This document shows positions 1 to 5,116 of a DNA stretch of 5,116 bases, piece by piece; positions within the stretch are counted from its first letter, which is position 1; each line of letters starts with the position of its first letter. Both the position numbers and the translations under genes were made by a program. Below the pieces are notes generated by a model. It did not search any database, was not told where the DNA came from, and saw only the letters and a list, made by a program, of their open reading frames with translations. Origin of the DNA: Actinomycetes bacterium (GTDB lineage Bacteria > Actinomycetota > Actinomycetes > Propionibacteriales > Propionibacteriaceae); NCBI GenBank assembly GCA_009785885.1, contig WQUE01000150.1, forward strand, positions 1 through 5,116. The letters run 5' to 3'.

Positions 1-593
1 GTGAGGATGAACATCAGCGTCCAGATCGCCACCTTGGGGTCGGCCAGCCAACTGATCTTCGTGCCGAACAGGACGTTGACGGCGCCGTTGTCTTGGAGCA
101 TCAGGAAGAACCCGATGCCGGCGATCGCCTCGGAGATGACGTAGGGGACGAACACAAGGACGCGGATCAACGAGCGGCCCCGCATCTTCTGGTTCAGCAG
201 CAGCGCGACCAGAACCGCCAGCGGGCCCTGCATGATGAGGCCCAGCACCATGATGATGCCGTTGTGCCCGACGGCCTGCCAGAAGGCCTTGTTGGTGAGC
301 GTCCACACGTAGTTCTTCCAGCCGACGAACTGGTCCGGCCTGGCCGGTCCCCAGCCCTGCCAGTTGTAGAAGCTGTAGTAGAGGGCGACGAAGACGGGGA
401 CGATGACGAACGCGAGGAAGATGATGATGGCGGGCCCGGAGAGCAACCCGATCTCGAGGTTGGCCCGCCAGCCCGAGGTGCCCGGCTTGTGCGCCCGACG
501 GGCCGTGGGTGACGGCGCCTGCGCGCCGCCACCCACGGATGATCCGTCGAACACAGTTCCCGGGGCAGCCAGAGCTACCTGGGATGTGCCCAT
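1..593 (-). CDS. CUT1-type sugar ABC transporter permease, MalF/UgpA-like (partial, C-terminus off window)
   Basis: Inner-membrane permease subunit of a carbohydrate ABC importer; it would form half of the channel receiving sugar from the binding protein encoded just upstream. The first 197 codons are visible. Residues 1-45 are a Gly/Ala/Pro-rich, probably cytoplasmic tail ending in basic residues. Residues 48-75 form a first membrane span (IGLLSGPAIIIFLAF...) followed by the YYSFYNWQG stretch typical of MalF-like permeases. Residues 105-135 (FWQAVGHNGIIMVLG) and 143-166 (IRVLVFVPYVISEAIAGIGF) are further spans, the last with the family's conserved 'P-Y-V/I' feature. The EAA loop that contacts the ATPase would lie beyond the window. 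The ATG start lies 4 nt after the upstream TAG stop, which suggests translational coupling; its SD is weak (AGGG only 2 nt away). Later GTG codons at residues 14 and 20 are possible starts. The family is clear; the substrate is inferred only from context. Confidence 0.9.
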   Translation of the reverse strand, partial: MGTSQVALAAPGTVFDGSSVGGGAQAPSPTARRAHKPGTSGWRANLEIGLLSGPAIIIFLAFVIVPVFVALYYSFYNWQGWGPARPDQFVGWKNYVWTLTNKAFWQAVGHNGIIMVLGLIMQGPLAVLVALLLNQKMRGRSLIRVLVFVPYVISEAIAGIGFFLMLQDNGAVNVLFGTKISWLADPKVAIWTLMFIL

Positions 594-597
594 GACC

Positions 598-1956
598 CTA
601 GGCCAATGCAGCCTTGATCTGGGCCAGGGCACCGGCGGGATCGACCTGGCCGGCGAGCAGGGCCACGACGGCCTTGTTCAGCTCGTTGCCCTTCTGGCCG
701 AGCGCGGTGTCGAACCACAGCAGCGTGTACGGCGACTTGCCGAGCGCCTCGGTGGCCTGCTTCTGGGCCGGATCGGCCACCGCGTCGGAAGCGGCCGGGT
801 TGCCCGGGATCGTGCTGAACGCCACCGCGGCGAGCTTCTGCTGCTCCACCGTGGAGAAGAAGTTCAGGAAGTTCGCGCACGCCGGCTGCGGCGCCTTGTT
901 CGAGCAGGAGTAGCCGTCGTTGCCGGCCATCATCGCCGCCGGATCACCCTGGCCGCCCGGGACGGACGGGAACGGGAAGAAGCCCAGATCCTTCAGGTTG
1001 TTGCCGTCGGGTGTGAGGTTGCCGATGACACCGACGTTCCACGCGCCCATGAGCTCCATGGCGGCCTTGTGGTTGGCGACCATGCCCGCGGACGAGCCGG
1101 CGCCCTGCTGGGCGGCGGTCGTGAGGAAGCCGTCGTTGAACAGCTTCGCGTCCCGGAAGTCGGCCAGCGACTTCAGCGCGGCCAGCCAGCACGGATCGTC
1201 CATGTTGGGCTTGCCGGCGACCATGGCCTGGGCCTCGGCCTGCGAGCACTGGCGAAGGCCGAACTGGTAGAACCAGTGCGCGGCCGGCCAGGCGTCCTTG
1301 GCGCCGAGCGAGATCGGGGCCACGCCGGTGGCCTTGAGCTTTGCGCCCGCGGCGATGAGGTCGTCGATCGTCTTGATGTCCTCGGCCTTGACGCCGGCGG
1401 CATCGAACAGGTCCTTGCTGTACCAGAAGCCCTCGGGCATCATCGAGGTCGGGATGCCGTAGAGCTTGCCGTCGATGTACATGGGAGCCAGGCTGCCCGC
1501 GTACTGCGTCTTGATCGTCGGGTCAAGCAGGGCGGTGATGTCCGCCACCTTGCCGGCGGCCACCTGGTCGGCCATCTTCTGGCCACCGCGCTGGAAGAAG
1601 ATGTCCGGCGTCTTGTCGGCCTGCATGGCCGCCTGGAGCTTGCCGTCCAGATCCTCGTTCTGCACGATCTCGATGTTGATCTTGACGCCCGGGTTGGCGG
1701 CCTCGAACGCCGCGACGGCCTGCTCCCAGTACGCCGAGCCCTTGCCCTGCGTGGCGTTGTGCCAGAAGGTCATGGTGACCTGCGCGGGGGCCGCGCTGGT
1801 GCTCGGGGGCGCCGCCTGGGTCGTCGACGGCGGGGCAGCGTTGGTGCTGCTCGGCGGCGCCGCAGGGGCGGTAGATGTCGGCGTGCTGGAGCAGCCCGCC
1901 AGGCCGATGGCCAGCGCCGCGGTCGACGCCAGGATGACCACGTTCCTCAATCTCAT
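598..1956 (-). CDS. Sugar ABC transporter substrate-binding lipoprotein, family 1 (MalE/UgpB-like, CUT1)
   Basis: A 452-residue extracellular solute-binding protein that captures a sugar and delivers it to the membrane permease. A lipoprotein signal covers residues 1-22: MRLRN, a hydrophobic core, then the lipobox L-A-G-C with Cys22 as the predicted lipid-anchored residue. Residues 23-59 are a Ser/Thr/Pro/Ala linker with repeated AAPPS-type units. The binding domain follows: FWHN at 64-67, a helix with FEAANPGVKI at 84-93, KLQAAMQADKTPDIFF at 106-121, the hinge-like YIDGKLYGIPTSMMPEGFWYSKDLF at 160-184, and GAWNVGVIGNL at 304-314. Length is normal for the family. The mature part holds four cysteines (237, 256, 351, 360), possibly two disulfides. 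I chose the ATG at 1956 because it has AAGGAG 8 nt upstream and starts directly at the signal peptide; the frame is open back to 2070, but that extension would bury the signal. Proximity to xylAB suggests a xylose-containing oligosaccharide (BxlE-like role), which is inference. Confidence 0.93.
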   Translation of the reverse strand: MRLRNVVILASTAALAIGLAGCSSTPTSTAPAAPPSSTNAAPPSTTQAAPPSTSAAPAQVTMTFWHNATQGKGSAYWEQAVAAFEAANPGVKINIEIVQNEDLDGKLQAAMQADKTPDIFFQRGGQKMADQVAAGKVADITALLDPTIKTQYAGSLAPMYIDGKLYGIPTSMMPEGFWYSKDLFDAAGVKAEDIKTIDDLIAAGAKLKATGVAPISLGAKDAWPAAHWFYQFGLRQCSQAEAQAMVAGKPNMDDPCWLAALKSLADFRDAKLFNDGFLTTAAQQGAGSSAGMVANHKAAMELMGAWNVGVIGNLTPDGNNLKDLGFFPFPSVPGGQGDPAAMMAGNDGYSCSNKAPQPACANFLNFFSTVEQQKLAAVAFSTIPGNPAASDAVADPAQKQATEALGKSPYTLLWFDTALGQKGNELNKAVVALLAGQVDPAGALAQIKAALA

Positions 1957-1964
1957 GTCCTGTA

Positions 1965-1970
1965 CTCCTT
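1965..1970 (-). promoter_or_regulatory. Ribosome binding site of the sugar-binding lipoprotein gene
   Basis: On the minus strand AAGGAG lies 8 nt before the ATG at 1956. It follows an A/C-rich stretch made of AACC repeats (about 1971-1995) that should stay unstructured and expose the site. It decides the start in favour of 1956 over the upstream in-frame ATG at 2070, which has no comparable SD. Confidence 0.85.
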
Positions 1971-2070
1971 CGGTTTGGTTGGTTGTCTTTGGGTGATGAA
2001 TGTGGATGGTGTTGCGTGGGTGGTCCCGGCCTGACCGCCGGGTTGTGCCGCCGATGGACTGTCGTGGCAT

Positions 2071-2163
2071 CTATCGATTGAGGCTGGGTTGACCTCCGTA
2101 GGCTCCGGGGTGCCTGTGCCGGGCGTCGGCCCGACCGTCGCCGGAGTCCATCCCCGCGAACAT
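2071..2163 (-). CDS. Possible leader peptide, 30 codons, in the transporter 5' leader
   Basis: A short frame starts at ATG 2163 (MFAGMDSG...) with a second in-frame ATG at 2151, and ends at TAG 2071-2073. The product would be hydrophilic, rich in Gly, Asp, Arg and His, with no signal peptide or recognised domain. The reason to list it is the perfect AGGAGGTGAT anti-SD match at 2171-2162. Spacing is poor for both starts, however: AGGAGG is 2 nt from the first ATG, which overlaps the extended SD, and 14 nt from the second. The frame is the same as the lipoprotein gene, and an ATG follows directly after its stop. It could be a regulatory upstream ORF, a remnant of an older N-terminal start, or chance. 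No function is claimed. Confidence 0.25.
   Translation of the reverse strand: MFAGMDSGDGRADARHRHPGAYGGQPSLNR
2103..2146 (-). other. Potential GC-rich stem-loop in the transporter leader
   Basis: In the predicted transcript CTCCGG (2146-2141) can pair perfectly with CCGGAG (2108-2103), enclosing a smaller GC hairpin (GTCGGGCCGAC region, about 2139-2121). It sits inside the 30-codon leader frame, just downstream of that frame's second ATG. It lacks a U-tract, so it is not a classical attenuator. Chance GC pairing is quite likely in DNA of this composition. Confidence 0.3.
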
Positions 2164-2177
2164 CACCTCCTCGTGAT
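2162..2177 (-). promoter_or_regulatory. Perfect SD sequence in the loop of a small hairpin, in the transporter leader
   Basis: The minus strand reads ATCAC-GAGGAG-GTGAT: a 5-bp perfect stem with a purine hexaloop. AGGAGGTGAT within it matches all ten bases of the anti-SD end of 16S rRNA. It lies about 205 nt upstream of the lipoprotein ATG, so it is not that gene's own RBS. It may serve the 30-codon leader frame or bind ribosomes for a regulatory purpose. The ATCAC arm could instead pair with a GTGA about 6 nt further upstream (2186-2183), which would allow two alternative folds. Confidence 0.45.
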
Positions 2178-2213
2178 CGACGTCACCACGTCCGTCCGGG
2201 TCCCTGCGGCCAG

Positions 2214-2222
2214 GAAAGTTTC
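2214..2222. promoter_or_regulatory. Candidate repressor operator GAAAGTTTC downstream of the transporter promoter
   Basis: A perfect odd-length palindrome (GAAA-G-TTTC) at roughly +17 to +25 from the start predicted by the -10 element. That is a usual position for a LacI-type or similar repressor to block transcription. Related GAAA/TTTC palindromes have been reported upstream of Streptomyces xylanase genes, as far as I recall. The half GAAAGTT recurs at 2348-2354. A 9-bp palindrome can arise by chance, so the assignment rests on position and on standing out as AT-rich in GC-rich DNA. Confidence 0.35.
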
Positions 2223-2245
2223 TCGCTGACTTTAGGCCCGTTCTT

Positions 2246-2275
2246 ACTGTGCACCCGCGGGGCCAACCCTGTCAA
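2246..2275 (-). promoter_or_regulatory. Sigma70-type promoter for the transporter genes
   Basis: On the minus strand a perfect -35 hexamer TTGACA (2275-2270) is followed after 18 nt by CACAGT (2251-2246) as the -10, a weak element keeping the A at position 2 and T at position 6. Transcription would begin near 2239, giving a leader of about 283 nt to the lipoprotein ATG. Candidate regulator sites lie on both sides. The perfect -35 with a poor -10 is typical of regulated actinobacterial sugar-transport promoters. The start has not been mapped. Confidence 0.6.
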
Positions 2276-2291
2276 TCCTTGGGCAAACATC

Positions 2292-2309
2292 GTTACCAAT
2301 CAGTTACCA
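2292..2309. repeat. TGGTAAC direct repeat, 11-bp period, upstream of the promoter
   Basis: The heptamer GTTACCA (TGGTAAC on the minus strand) occurs at 2292-2298 and 2303-2309, exactly 11 bp apart, about one helical turn. The copies centre at about -56 and -67 from the predicted start, just upstream of the -35. That is a classic place for an activator contacting RNA polymerase from one face of the DNA. A third GTTAC lies at 2352-2356. The regulator is unknown. Confidence 0.45.
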
Positions 2310-2341
2310 TGCGGCCCCGGCGTGACCTTCGCGGGTGAGAA

Positions 2342-2351
2342 TTTCGCGAAA
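2342..2351. promoter_or_regulatory. Candidate operator palindrome TTTCGCGAAA
   Basis: A perfect 10-bp palindrome with a central CGCG, about 100 bp upstream of the predicted transporter start. A second TTCGCG sits 15 bp away at 2329-2334. Symmetric sites with a central CG are typical of LacI-family proteins, which commonly control sugar operons, and a distant site could work with the GAAAGTTTC site near the start. Binding is inferred only. Confidence 0.35.
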
Positions 2352-2453
2352 GTTACGTCGTGGTTGTCGCTGATCGCTACGGAAGTACTGATCAAGGCTG
2401 GCCCGAGCGAGGACGTGCCGGGCGGGATGCTCCGCAAGGACAGATGTTGTGCT

Positions 2454-2468
2454 CGTAGTGGACCTACG
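2454..2468 (-). terminator. Short stem-loop downstream of xylB (weak terminator candidate)
   Basis: CGTAG and CTACG form a perfect 5-bp stem with a 5-nt loop, about 60 nt after the xylB stop and just beyond the stronger hairpin at 2497-2480. No U-tract follows. It may add to termination or be incidental. Confidence 0.25.
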
Positions 2469-2479
2469 GACACAGCGGA

Positions 2480-2497
2480 GCGCCCGATCCGGGGCGC
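2480..2497 (-). terminator. GC stem-loop downstream of xylB, possible terminator
   Basis: GCGCCC and GGGCGC form a perfect 6-bp all-GC stem with a 6-nt loop, starting 31 nt after the xylB stop. No run of U follows, as is common for actinobacterial 3' ends. With the separate promoter downstream, it supports xylAB ending here, although read-through into the transporter genes remains possible. Confidence 0.4.
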
Positions 2498-2528
2498 CGT
2501 AGCCGGGTCATGGTTGATCAGTGTTTCC

Positions 2529-3983
2529 CTAGGCCCGGTTGTCCCACGTGAGCTCCCGGACGGCGGCGTACTGCTGCCGGACGAGCGGCGAGGCGGTGCC
2601 GGTGAACGTCTGGGAACCCTCGATCGCCCACGCCGGCGGCTGCTTGGCGCCCGAGACGACCCAGGCGGCCTGGCGGGCCGCGCCGTCCGCGACGTACTCG
2701 CCCTCCGGGGGCACGATCACCGTCCGGCCGCCGAACACACCGGGGGCGAGTTGCCGCACCGCCGGGGACTTCGCCCCGCCGCCGATGAGGAAGATACGGG
2801 CCGGGGTGACCCCGAGCGCGACCAGGGCGTCCAAGCCGTCGGCCTGGCCGCACAGCATCCCCTCGACGCACGCGCGGGCGAGGTTCGCCGGGGTCGCGTT
2901 GGCGAGTGTGAGCCCGAGCAGGGACGCCGTGGCGTGCGGCCTGTTCGGCATCCGCTCGCCCTCGAAGTACGGCACGAGCACGAGGCCGCCTGCCCCGGGT
3001 TCAGCCGACAGGGCCAGCCGGGCGAGGCCGTCGTAATCCACTCCGAGGAGGTCCTTCGCGGCGTCGATCACGCGGCTGGCGTTCAGCGTGCAGGCCAGCG
3101 GCAGGAACGCGCCGGTGGCATCGGCGAAGCCGTTCACCAGGCCGGACGGGTCGACCACGGGCGTCGGGCAGATCGCGCTCGTCACCCCGGACGTGCCCAG
3201 CGACACGCAGACGTCGCCCTCGGCCAGGCCGAGGCCGAGCGCGGCCGCCGCGTTGTCGCCCGCGCCGGGGCCGATCAGGGCGCCGGTGGACGGCACCCGG
3301 CCGGCCACCTCGGACGGCCCGAGCACCCGCGGGAGCACGAGGTCGTCGCGGCCGAACGCCAGCTTCAGCAGGTCGCGGCGGTACTCGCCCGTCGACGGCG
3401 ACCAGTAACCGGTCCCGGACGCGTCCGACCGATCCGTCACCAGGGCCGTCAGATCCGCGTCGCCGCCCTGGCTCTTCGGGCCATGCCCGGCGAGGCGCCA
3501 GGTGAGCCAGTCGTGCGGCAGGCACGCGGCGGCGACGCGTTTTGCGTTGTCGGGCTCGTGTTCGGCGAGCCAACGCAGCTTCGTGATCGTGATCGACGCG
3601 ACCAGCACCGAGCCGCACGCCTGCGCCCATTCACGCGCGCCGGCCTCGCGATCGCCGTGGCCCAGCTCGCCGATCAGGGCCTCCGCCGCCTCCGCGCTGC
3701 GCGTGTCGTTCCACAGCAGCGCGGGACGCACCACCTCCCCGTCCGCGTCGAGGCACACCATGCCGTGCTGCTGGCCGCCGACCGCGATCGCCGCGACGTC
3801 CGCCCCCAGACCGTCGGCCTCGGCCAGTGCCCCGGACAGAGCCGTCCACCAGGCGTCCGGGTGCACCTCCGTCCCGTCCGGGTGCGACCCCCGCGCCGAG
3901 CGCACGAGGGCGCCCGTCACGGCGTCCCGGACCACCACCTTGCACGATTGCGTCGAGCTGTCGATTCCGGTGACCAACGACAT
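2529..3983 (-). CDS. xylB: Xylulokinase (FGGY carbohydrate kinase)
   Basis: A 484-residue cytoplasmic kinase that phosphorylates D-xylulose with ATP to D-xylulose 5-phosphate, the second step of xylose use. The N-terminal FGGY domain shows the phosphate loop GIDSSTQSCKVVVRD (6-20, Asp8), GQQHGMV (70-76) of the sugar site, LLWNDTRS (89-96), LPHDWLTWRLAG (155-166) and TDRSDASGTGYW (183-194). The C-terminal domain carries GAGDNAAAALGLG (240-252) with the predicted catalytic base Asp243, the ATP-site SLGTSGV (261-267), PYFEGERMPNRP (338-349) and IGGGAKSPAVRQ (400-411). GQQHG, LPHDW and SDASGT separate it from glycerol and gluconate kinases. Length is normal and no key residue is missing. The ATG at 3983 was chosen because AGGAGG lies 7 nt upstream; the frame is open for 19 more codons but these lack family features. 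It lies 121 nt after xylA on the same strand, so co-transcription is likely, with a hairpin in the gap. Confidence 0.96.
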   Translation of the reverse strand: MSLVTGIDSSTQSCKVVVRDAVTGALVRSARGSHPDGTEVHPDAWWTALSGALAEADGLGADVAAIAVGGQQHGMVCLDADGEVVRPALLWNDTRSAEAAEALIGELGHGDREAGAREWAQACGSVLVASITITKLRWLAEHEPDNAKRVAAACLPHDWLTWRLAGHGPKSQGGDADLTALVTDRSDASGTGYWSPSTGEYRRDLLKLAFGRDDLVLPRVLGPSEVAGRVPSTGALIGPGAGDNAAAALGLGLAEGDVCVSLGTSGVTSAICPTPVVDPSGLVNGFADATGAFLPLACTLNASRVIDAAKDLLGVDYDGLARLALSAEPGAGGLVLVPYFEGERMPNRPHATASLLGLTLANATPANLARACVEGMLCGQADGLDALVALGVTPARIFLIGGGAKSPAVRQLAPGVFGGRTVIVPPEGEYVADGAARQAAWVVSGAKQPPAWAIEGSQTFTGTASPLVRQQYAAVRELTWDNRA

Positions 3984-3990
3984 CGGGAGT

Positions 3991-3996
3991 CCTCCT
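3991..3996 (-). promoter_or_regulatory. Ribosome binding site of xylB
   Basis: A perfect AGGAGG lies 7 nt before the ATG at 3983, an optimal spacing. It fixes the xylB start and indicates strong initiation that does not depend on coupling to xylA, whose stop is over 100 nt upstream. Confidence 0.9.
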
Positions 3997-4030
3997 CGTG
4001 AGTGAGAGCGCTGTGTCCCGCGCCCTGGCG

Positions 4031-4078
4031 TTCGCTGCACGGTGAGGGTCCGTACTCGGGCCTTAACCGTGCAGCGAA
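4031..4078 (-). repeat. 13-bp perfect inverted repeat between xylA and xylB (intercistronic hairpin, possible partial terminator)
   Basis: TTCGCTGCACGGT (4031-4043) and its exact reverse complement (4066-4078) flank a 22-nt spacer that can itself pair partly (GGCCCG with CGGACC on the transcript, around a short loop). In the mRNA it begins 26 nt after the xylA stop and ends about 47 nt before the xylB start. No U-tract follows. It could act as a leaky terminator or a 3' stabiliser giving more xylA than xylB product, or, less likely, as a protein-binding DNA site. The perfect 13-bp match is far beyond chance for a gap this size. Confidence 0.75.
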
Positions 4079-4104
4079 GCCGAAGACATGACGCTCGGGC
4101 CGAA

Positions 4105-5116
4105 TCAACGGGCGCCGAGCAGGTGCTCCAGCGCGAGCTGGTTGAGGCGCACGAACCCGGCGTCGCGGGCGCCGAGCGCGTCGACGTCGGCCTCCTCGAA
4201 CACCGACCGATCCGCCAGGAACGCCTCGACGGTCTCGCCCTTCGCCAGCGTGGGGACGGCGAGCTCGTCGATCTTCGCGGCCTTCATCGCCTCCTGCACC
4301 TCGGGATCGGCGCGGAACGCGAGCGCCCGCTCCTTGAGCATCAGGTACGTCGCCATGTTGGCCTTGACCGTGTCCCAGCCCTGCTCCTCGGACTCCGTCC
4401 GCGACGGCTTGTAGTCGAAGTGGCGCGGGCCGGTGTACATCGGGCCGCCGTTCGGGAAGCCGTTCTCCAACAGGTCGACCGTGCCGAACGCGCTCATCAG
4501 GTCGCCGTGGCCGAAGCACAGGTCCTGGTCGTACTTCACCGACTTCTGGCCGTTCAGGTCGATGTGGAACAGCTTGCCGCTCCACAGCGCCTGCGCGAGC
4601 GCGACGGTGTAGTTCAGGACGGCCATCTGCTCGTGGCCGACCTCGGGGTTGAGGCCGACGATGTCCCCGTTCTCCAGGCGGTCGATGAACGCCAGCGCGT
4701 GGCCGACGGTCGGCAGCAGGATGTCGCCGCGGGGCTCGTTCGGCTTCGGCTCGAGCGCGATGCGCAGGCCGTACCCCTTCGACTTGATGTACGCCGCGAC
4801 CGTGTCGATGCCCTCGGCGTAGCGGTCGAGCGCCGCGAAGTAGTCCTTCGCGCTGTCGTACTCGGCGCCCTCGCGGCCGCCCCACATCACGAACGTCGAC
4901 GCGCCCAGCTCGGCGGCCAGGTCGACGTTCCGCAGGATCTTGCGCAGGCCGTATCGACGGACGCGGCGGTCGTTCGCGGTGAAGCCGCCGTCCTTGAACA
5001 GCGGGTGGCTGAACGTGTTGGTGGTGACCATCTCGCAGACGATGCCCGTGTCGGCCAGGCCCTTCTTGAAGCGGGCGATGATCGCGTCGCGGTCGGCGTC
5101 GGAGGAGCCGAACGGC
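4105..5116 (-). CDS. xylA: Xylose isomerase (partial, N-terminus off window)
   Basis: A cytoplasmic metal-dependent isomerase converting D-xylose to D-xylulose (and D-glucose to D-fructose). The 336 C-terminal residues are visible, starting at PFGSSDADRD. In visible numbering the site residues are Trp78 (FVMWGGREG), Glu122 and Lys124 (EPKPNEPRGD), Glu158 and His161 (NPEVGHEQ), Asp186 (HIDLNGQ), Asp196 and Asp198 (KYDQDL) and Asp234 (HFDYKP). All but the last are offset by exactly 59 from the Streptomyces rubiginosus enzyme (W137, E181, K183, E217, H220, D245, D255, D257), so about 59 residues, including catalytic His54, lie off the window. Asp234 is offset by 53 from D287, showing about six extra residues around GFPNGGPMYTG. 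Internal in-frame ATG codons such as 5031 are not starts, since homology continues upstream. All visible metal and substrate residues are intact. It is first of the visible genes, and its promoter is not in view. Confidence 0.97.
   Translation of the reverse strand, partial: PFGSSDADRDAIIARFKKGLADTGIVCEMVTTNTFSHPLFKDGGFTANDRRVRRYGLRKILRNVDLAAELGASTFVMWGGREGAEYDSAKDYFAALDRYAEGIDTVAAYIKSKGYGLRIALEPKPNEPRGDILLPTVGHALAFIDRLENGDIVGLNPEVGHEQMAVLNYTVALAQALWSGKLFHIDLNGQKSVKYDQDLCFGHGDLMSAFGTVDLLENGFPNGGPMYTGPRHFDYKPSRTESEEQGWDTVKANMATYLMLKERALAFRADPEVQEAMKAAKIDELAVPTLAKGETVEAFLADRSVFEEADVDALGARDAGFVRLNQLALEHLLGAR

Larger units (their letters stand above)
1957..2528 (-). other. 572-nt intergenic region: xylB 3' end, transporter promoter and long leader
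   Basis: This gap separates xylB from the binding-protein gene and contains no convincing full-size gene on either strand. From the xylB side it holds two short hairpins (2497-2480 and 2468-2454), a less GC-rich stretch with candidate regulator sites (2351-2292), a promoter (2275-2246), and a predicted leader of about 280 nt down to the ATG at 1956. The leader carries a strong SD, a 30-codon frame and GC hairpins. Long frames crossing this region on the plus strand are Arg/Gly/Ala-rich shadows. The local drop in GC around 2210-2400 fits a control region. The parts are listed separately. Confidence 0.75.

Noticed and set aside
93..532. Frames on both strands over the permease region
   Set aside because: The plus-strand product is Asp/Glu/Arg-rich and the 112-residue minus-strand product Ser/Arg-rich, both out of frame with the permease, which reads through to the window edge with membrane spans.
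403..2034. 543-codon open frame on the plus strand
   Set aside because: It lies antisense to the sugar-binding lipoprotein gene, and its product is Arg/Gly/Ala/Val-rich with no domain. High GC makes such shadow frames common, while the minus-strand protein has a signal peptide and family motifs.
1957..2070. N-terminal extension of the lipoprotein from ATG 2070
   Set aside because: The extra 38 residues are hydrophilic and would precede the signal peptide; the ATG at 1956 has a well-placed AAGGAG.
2085..2096. TTGACC on the plus strand as a -35 for a plus-strand promoter
   Set aside because: There is no suitable -10 in the GC-rich sequence after it and no plus-strand gene to serve.
2370..2393. 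CTGATC direct repeat, 18 bp apart
   Set aside because: The copies are six bases long and overlap ordinary GATC sites; there is no placement or symmetry to support a function.
2322..4001. 559-codon open frame on the plus strand
   Set aside because: It lies antisense to xylB, whose FGGY motifs and RBS are clear. The plus-strand product is Arg-rich low complexity without motifs or a good SD.
3917..4885. 322-codon minus-strand frame overlapping xylA and the start of xylB
   Set aside because: It is an out-of-frame reading of xylA with an Arg/Gly-rich product; the xylA frame holds all the catalytic motifs.

Overview
The window is GC-rich DNA whose codons mostly end in G or C. Its protein families and the Shine-Dalgarno (SD) sequences AGGAGG and AAGGAG point to an actinomycete; I cannot name the genus. 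All supported genes lie on the minus strand, so transcription runs from high to low coordinates, and both end genes run off the window. In transcription order the layout is: xylose isomerase (xylA, lacking its first ~59 codons, to 4105), a 121-nt gap with a 13-bp inverted repeat, xylulokinase (xylB, 3983-2529), a 572-nt non-coding or leader region (2528-1957), an exported sugar-binding lipoprotein (1956-598), and four bases later an ABC-transporter inner-membrane permease (593 to beyond position 1).

The functional reading is a pentose-use locus. XylA converts D-xylose to D-xylulose, and XylB phosphorylates D-xylulose to D-xylulose 5-phosphate for the pentose phosphate pathway. The binding protein and permease are of the CUT1 (MalE/MalF-like) type, which usually carries oligosaccharides. 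The likely cargo is therefore xylose-containing oligosaccharides or a related glycan, although the sequence does not show the substrate.

The 572-nt region between xylB and the binding-protein gene is the least ordinary part. It holds two possible terminator hairpins after xylB, a good sigma70-type promoter (TTGACA, 18 nt, CACAGT) for the transporter genes, candidate regulator sites around it (a TGGTAAC direct repeat with 11-bp period, a TTTCGCGAAA palindrome and a GAAAGTTTC palindrome just downstream of the predicted start), and a predicted leader of about 280 nt. That leader contains a perfect 10-nt match to the anti-SD sequence and a 30-codon reading frame. The transporter genes are thus probably a separate transcription unit with their own control, downstream of xylAB.

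The enzymes and transporter look intact and conventional. I see no rRNA, tRNA, CRISPR array, transposon or prophage element. I found no evidence of a wholly new system; the points worth a second look are the transporter leader and promoter and the xylA-xylB hairpin.
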